Positions 40,697 to 41,896 of a DNA stretch of 41,896 nt are shown in pieces. Source of the DNA: Candidatus Cloacimonadota bacterium (GTDB taxonomy: Bacteria > Cloacimonadota > Cloacimonadia > Cloacimonadales > TCS61); NCBI GenBank assembly GCA_030621085.1, contig JAUXIJ010000024.1, forward strand, positions 1 through 41,896. The letters run 5' to 3'. The notes below the pieces were generated by a model that had not been told where the DNA came from, did no database searches, and worked only from the letters and a program-made list of their open reading frames with translations. Every line of letters starts with the position of its first letter. Positions within the stretch are counted from its first letter, which is position 1. The position numbers were made by a program, and so were the translations under genes.

Positions 40697-41896
40697 CTAA
40701 ACACTTATAGTTATTCTTTTCGAAGCTATTTTCATTCCTGTATAAAAAAGAATGAAGATAACAGCTATGATCATTATCCACATTGCAGATATTGCTGGCT
40801 GAACCGCAAATATACTAACCTGGTAAAATAATGTTGAAATTAGCCAGGCTAGAAAAGTGAGATAAAGGCTGGAAAAAATTGTCCACTTAAGATTTGTTTC
40901 GCGATAAATAACAGCAATTGCAGCAACACAGGGAACATAAATAAGAATGAACAGCAGGTAAGCAAAGGCATTGTTTTTCCCTCCAAAGCGTGAACTCATC
41001 TCCGAGAAAGTTTGAGCATCGACTTCAAGTTCTTCTTCTACGACTTCCATATCAGAAGTTTCCACAGATAACCCCATCGGGTCTGCTGCAGTTTCTTCAA
41101 ATCCTTTGAATCCTTCCGGAATTGCCCTAAATGATTCAACAATTCCTCCCCAGAAATCAAATTCTTCCTCTGCTTCTTGAGTCTCATCTAATTGAGAATA
41201 TAGTGCGTCCAAAGTTCCCACAACTGCTTCTTTGGCGAAAATTCCCGTGAACAATCCAACTGTAGCTGGCCAATTATTGCTTGAAATTCCCATAGGTTTG
41301 AAAATTGGAGTAATACTTTTTCCGATACTGCTGAGTATAGTATTTTCTGAATCCTCGTTACCAAAGCTGCCATCCGTTCCAATCGAATTCAGGAAACTGA
41401 GGACGATAACCACTATGATGATCACTTTTCCAGCTCTTAACAAAAAAGTTTTCAGTCTCTGCCAGGTATGAAGCATAATTCCGTTAAAAGTGGGAATATG
41501 ATAAGGAGGAAGCTCCATTACAAAGGTTGATGTTTCACCTCTTAAAATAGTTTTTTTGAATATCAGACCGGAAATAATGGCTAAAATAATCCCGATGGAA
41601 TATATTGTAAAAACTACAAGTCCGCCATTTTTCGGGAAAAACACACTTGCAAAAAGAATATAAACAGGCAGTCTGGCTCCGCATGACATAAACGGATTTA
41701 TAAGGATTGTCAGGATTCTGTCTCGGTTATTTTCCAGCGTTCTGGTTGCCATAATTGCCGGAACATTACATCCGAAACCAACCAACATCGGGATGAATGC
41801 TTTACCCGGAAGACCGATAAAACGCATAAACCTGTCCATAACAAATGCTGCTCTGCTCATATAACCGGAATCTTCCAAAATGGAAAGCGAAAGAAA
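40697..41896 (-). CDS. feoB: Ferrous iron transporter FeoB, C-terminal part
   Basis: The frame is open past the window end, so the cytosolic G domain and first membrane segments are missing. The visible 399 residues are the membrane pore and gate. FLSLSILEDSGYMSRAAFVMDR opens it. GKAFIPMLVGFGCNVPAIMATRTLENNRDR contains the first GxxC gate motif with its conserved Cys, and IFAKEAVVGTLDALY the second. IYVPCVAAIAVIYRETNLKW contains the second gate Cys. FeoB imports Fe2+ through the inner membrane. A long acidic loop (EEEFDFWGG... to about EEELEVDAQT) lies on the outer side or in a cytoplasmic loop. The stop codon is at 40697. A TTG at 41878 is not a real start. Confidence 0.95.
   Translation of the reverse strand, partial: FLSLSILEDSGYMSRAAFVMDRFMRFIGLPGKAFIPMLVGFGCNVPAIMATRTLENNRDRILTILINPFMSCGARLPVYILFASVFFPKNGGLVVFTIYSIGIILAIISGLIFKKTILRGETSTFVMELPPYHIPTFNGIMLHTWQRLKTFLLRAGKVIIIVVIVLSFLNSIGTDGSFGNEDSENTILSSIGKSITPIFKPMGISSNNWPATVGLFTGIFAKEAVVGTLDALYSQLDETQEAEEEFDFWGGIVESFRAIPEGFKGFEETAADPMGLSVETSDMEVVEEELEVDAQTFSEMSSRFGGKNNAFAYLLFILIYVPCVAAIAVIYRETNLKWTIFSSLYLTFLAWLISTLFYQVSIFAVQPAISAMWIMIIAVIFILFYTGMKIASKRITISV

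Noticed and set aside
1..41896. tRNA, rRNA, CRISPR array, transposase or prophage genes
   Set aside because: None recognised on reading both strands. Only repeats and the attC-like site hint at mobility.

Overview
The window is AT-rich bacterial chromosomal DNA with tightly packed, mostly minus-strand operons. Two secreted proteins end in the YPNPFNP-type C-terminal sorting domain of the type IX/Por family, and DUF3098 and DUF4837 proteins of the Bacteroidetes/FCB kind are present beside a Gram-negative envelope set (porin, lipoproteins, beta-barrels). Together these suggest a member of the FCB superphylum, most plausibly Candidatus Cloacimonadota. That placement is inference: there is no rRNA or other phylogenetic marker that I could align.

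Layout. (1) 1-746: 5' part of a DUF58 gene cut by the window edge. (2) 794-4048: accessory DNA, consisting of a three-gene type II restriction-modification operon closely resembling EcoRV plus an unknown ORF, and a GC-rich, folded, attC-like site followed by a second unknown gene. (3) 4126-13214: a long minus-strand housekeeping run (M23 peptidase, xseB, ispA, dut, trmN6-like methyltransferase, ftsE/ftsX-like pair, pgsA, DUF4837 lipoprotein, YjbH-like beta-barrel, TPR lipoprotein, DUF3098), with many 1-8 bp overlaps. The FtsE here has lost several ATPase motifs. (4) 13652-16047: plus-strand ptb, cdd, trxB, ending at a strong terminator. (5) 16121-22902: the rod-shape operon mreB-mreC-[F420-0:glutamate ligase-like]-mreD-mrdA-rodA plus two small unknown genes. 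(6) 23019-30693: recG, a small membrane protein, a large secreted transglutaminase-like protein, a NicO-type metal exporter with its DUF1007 partner, and a divergent FGE/SUMF1-fold protein. (7) 30808-33384: second accessory region, with a uracil-DNA-glycosylase-superfamily protein, two small membrane proteins bounded by a near-identical direct repeat, and a gene-free stretch full of hairpin repeats. (8) 33385-41896: a ferrous-iron neighbourhood with FeoC-like and FeoA-like genes at one end and FeoB (cut by the window edge) at the other. Between them lie a porin, membrane proteins, two sorting-domain proteins, an FMN-binding protein and a methyltransferase.

How the parts fit. The mre/rodA/mrdA operon, the ftsEX-like pair, the M23 peptidase, pgsA and ispA together cover cell-wall and membrane growth. 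The Feo genes, porin and FMN-binding protein could form an iron-import route from outer membrane to cytoplasm. The two accessory regions carry the least expected content: an EcoRV-like system with a third gene, an integron-like site, and a direct-repeat-bounded membrane-gene pair. No tRNA, rRNA, CRISPR array, transposase or integrase gene was found.
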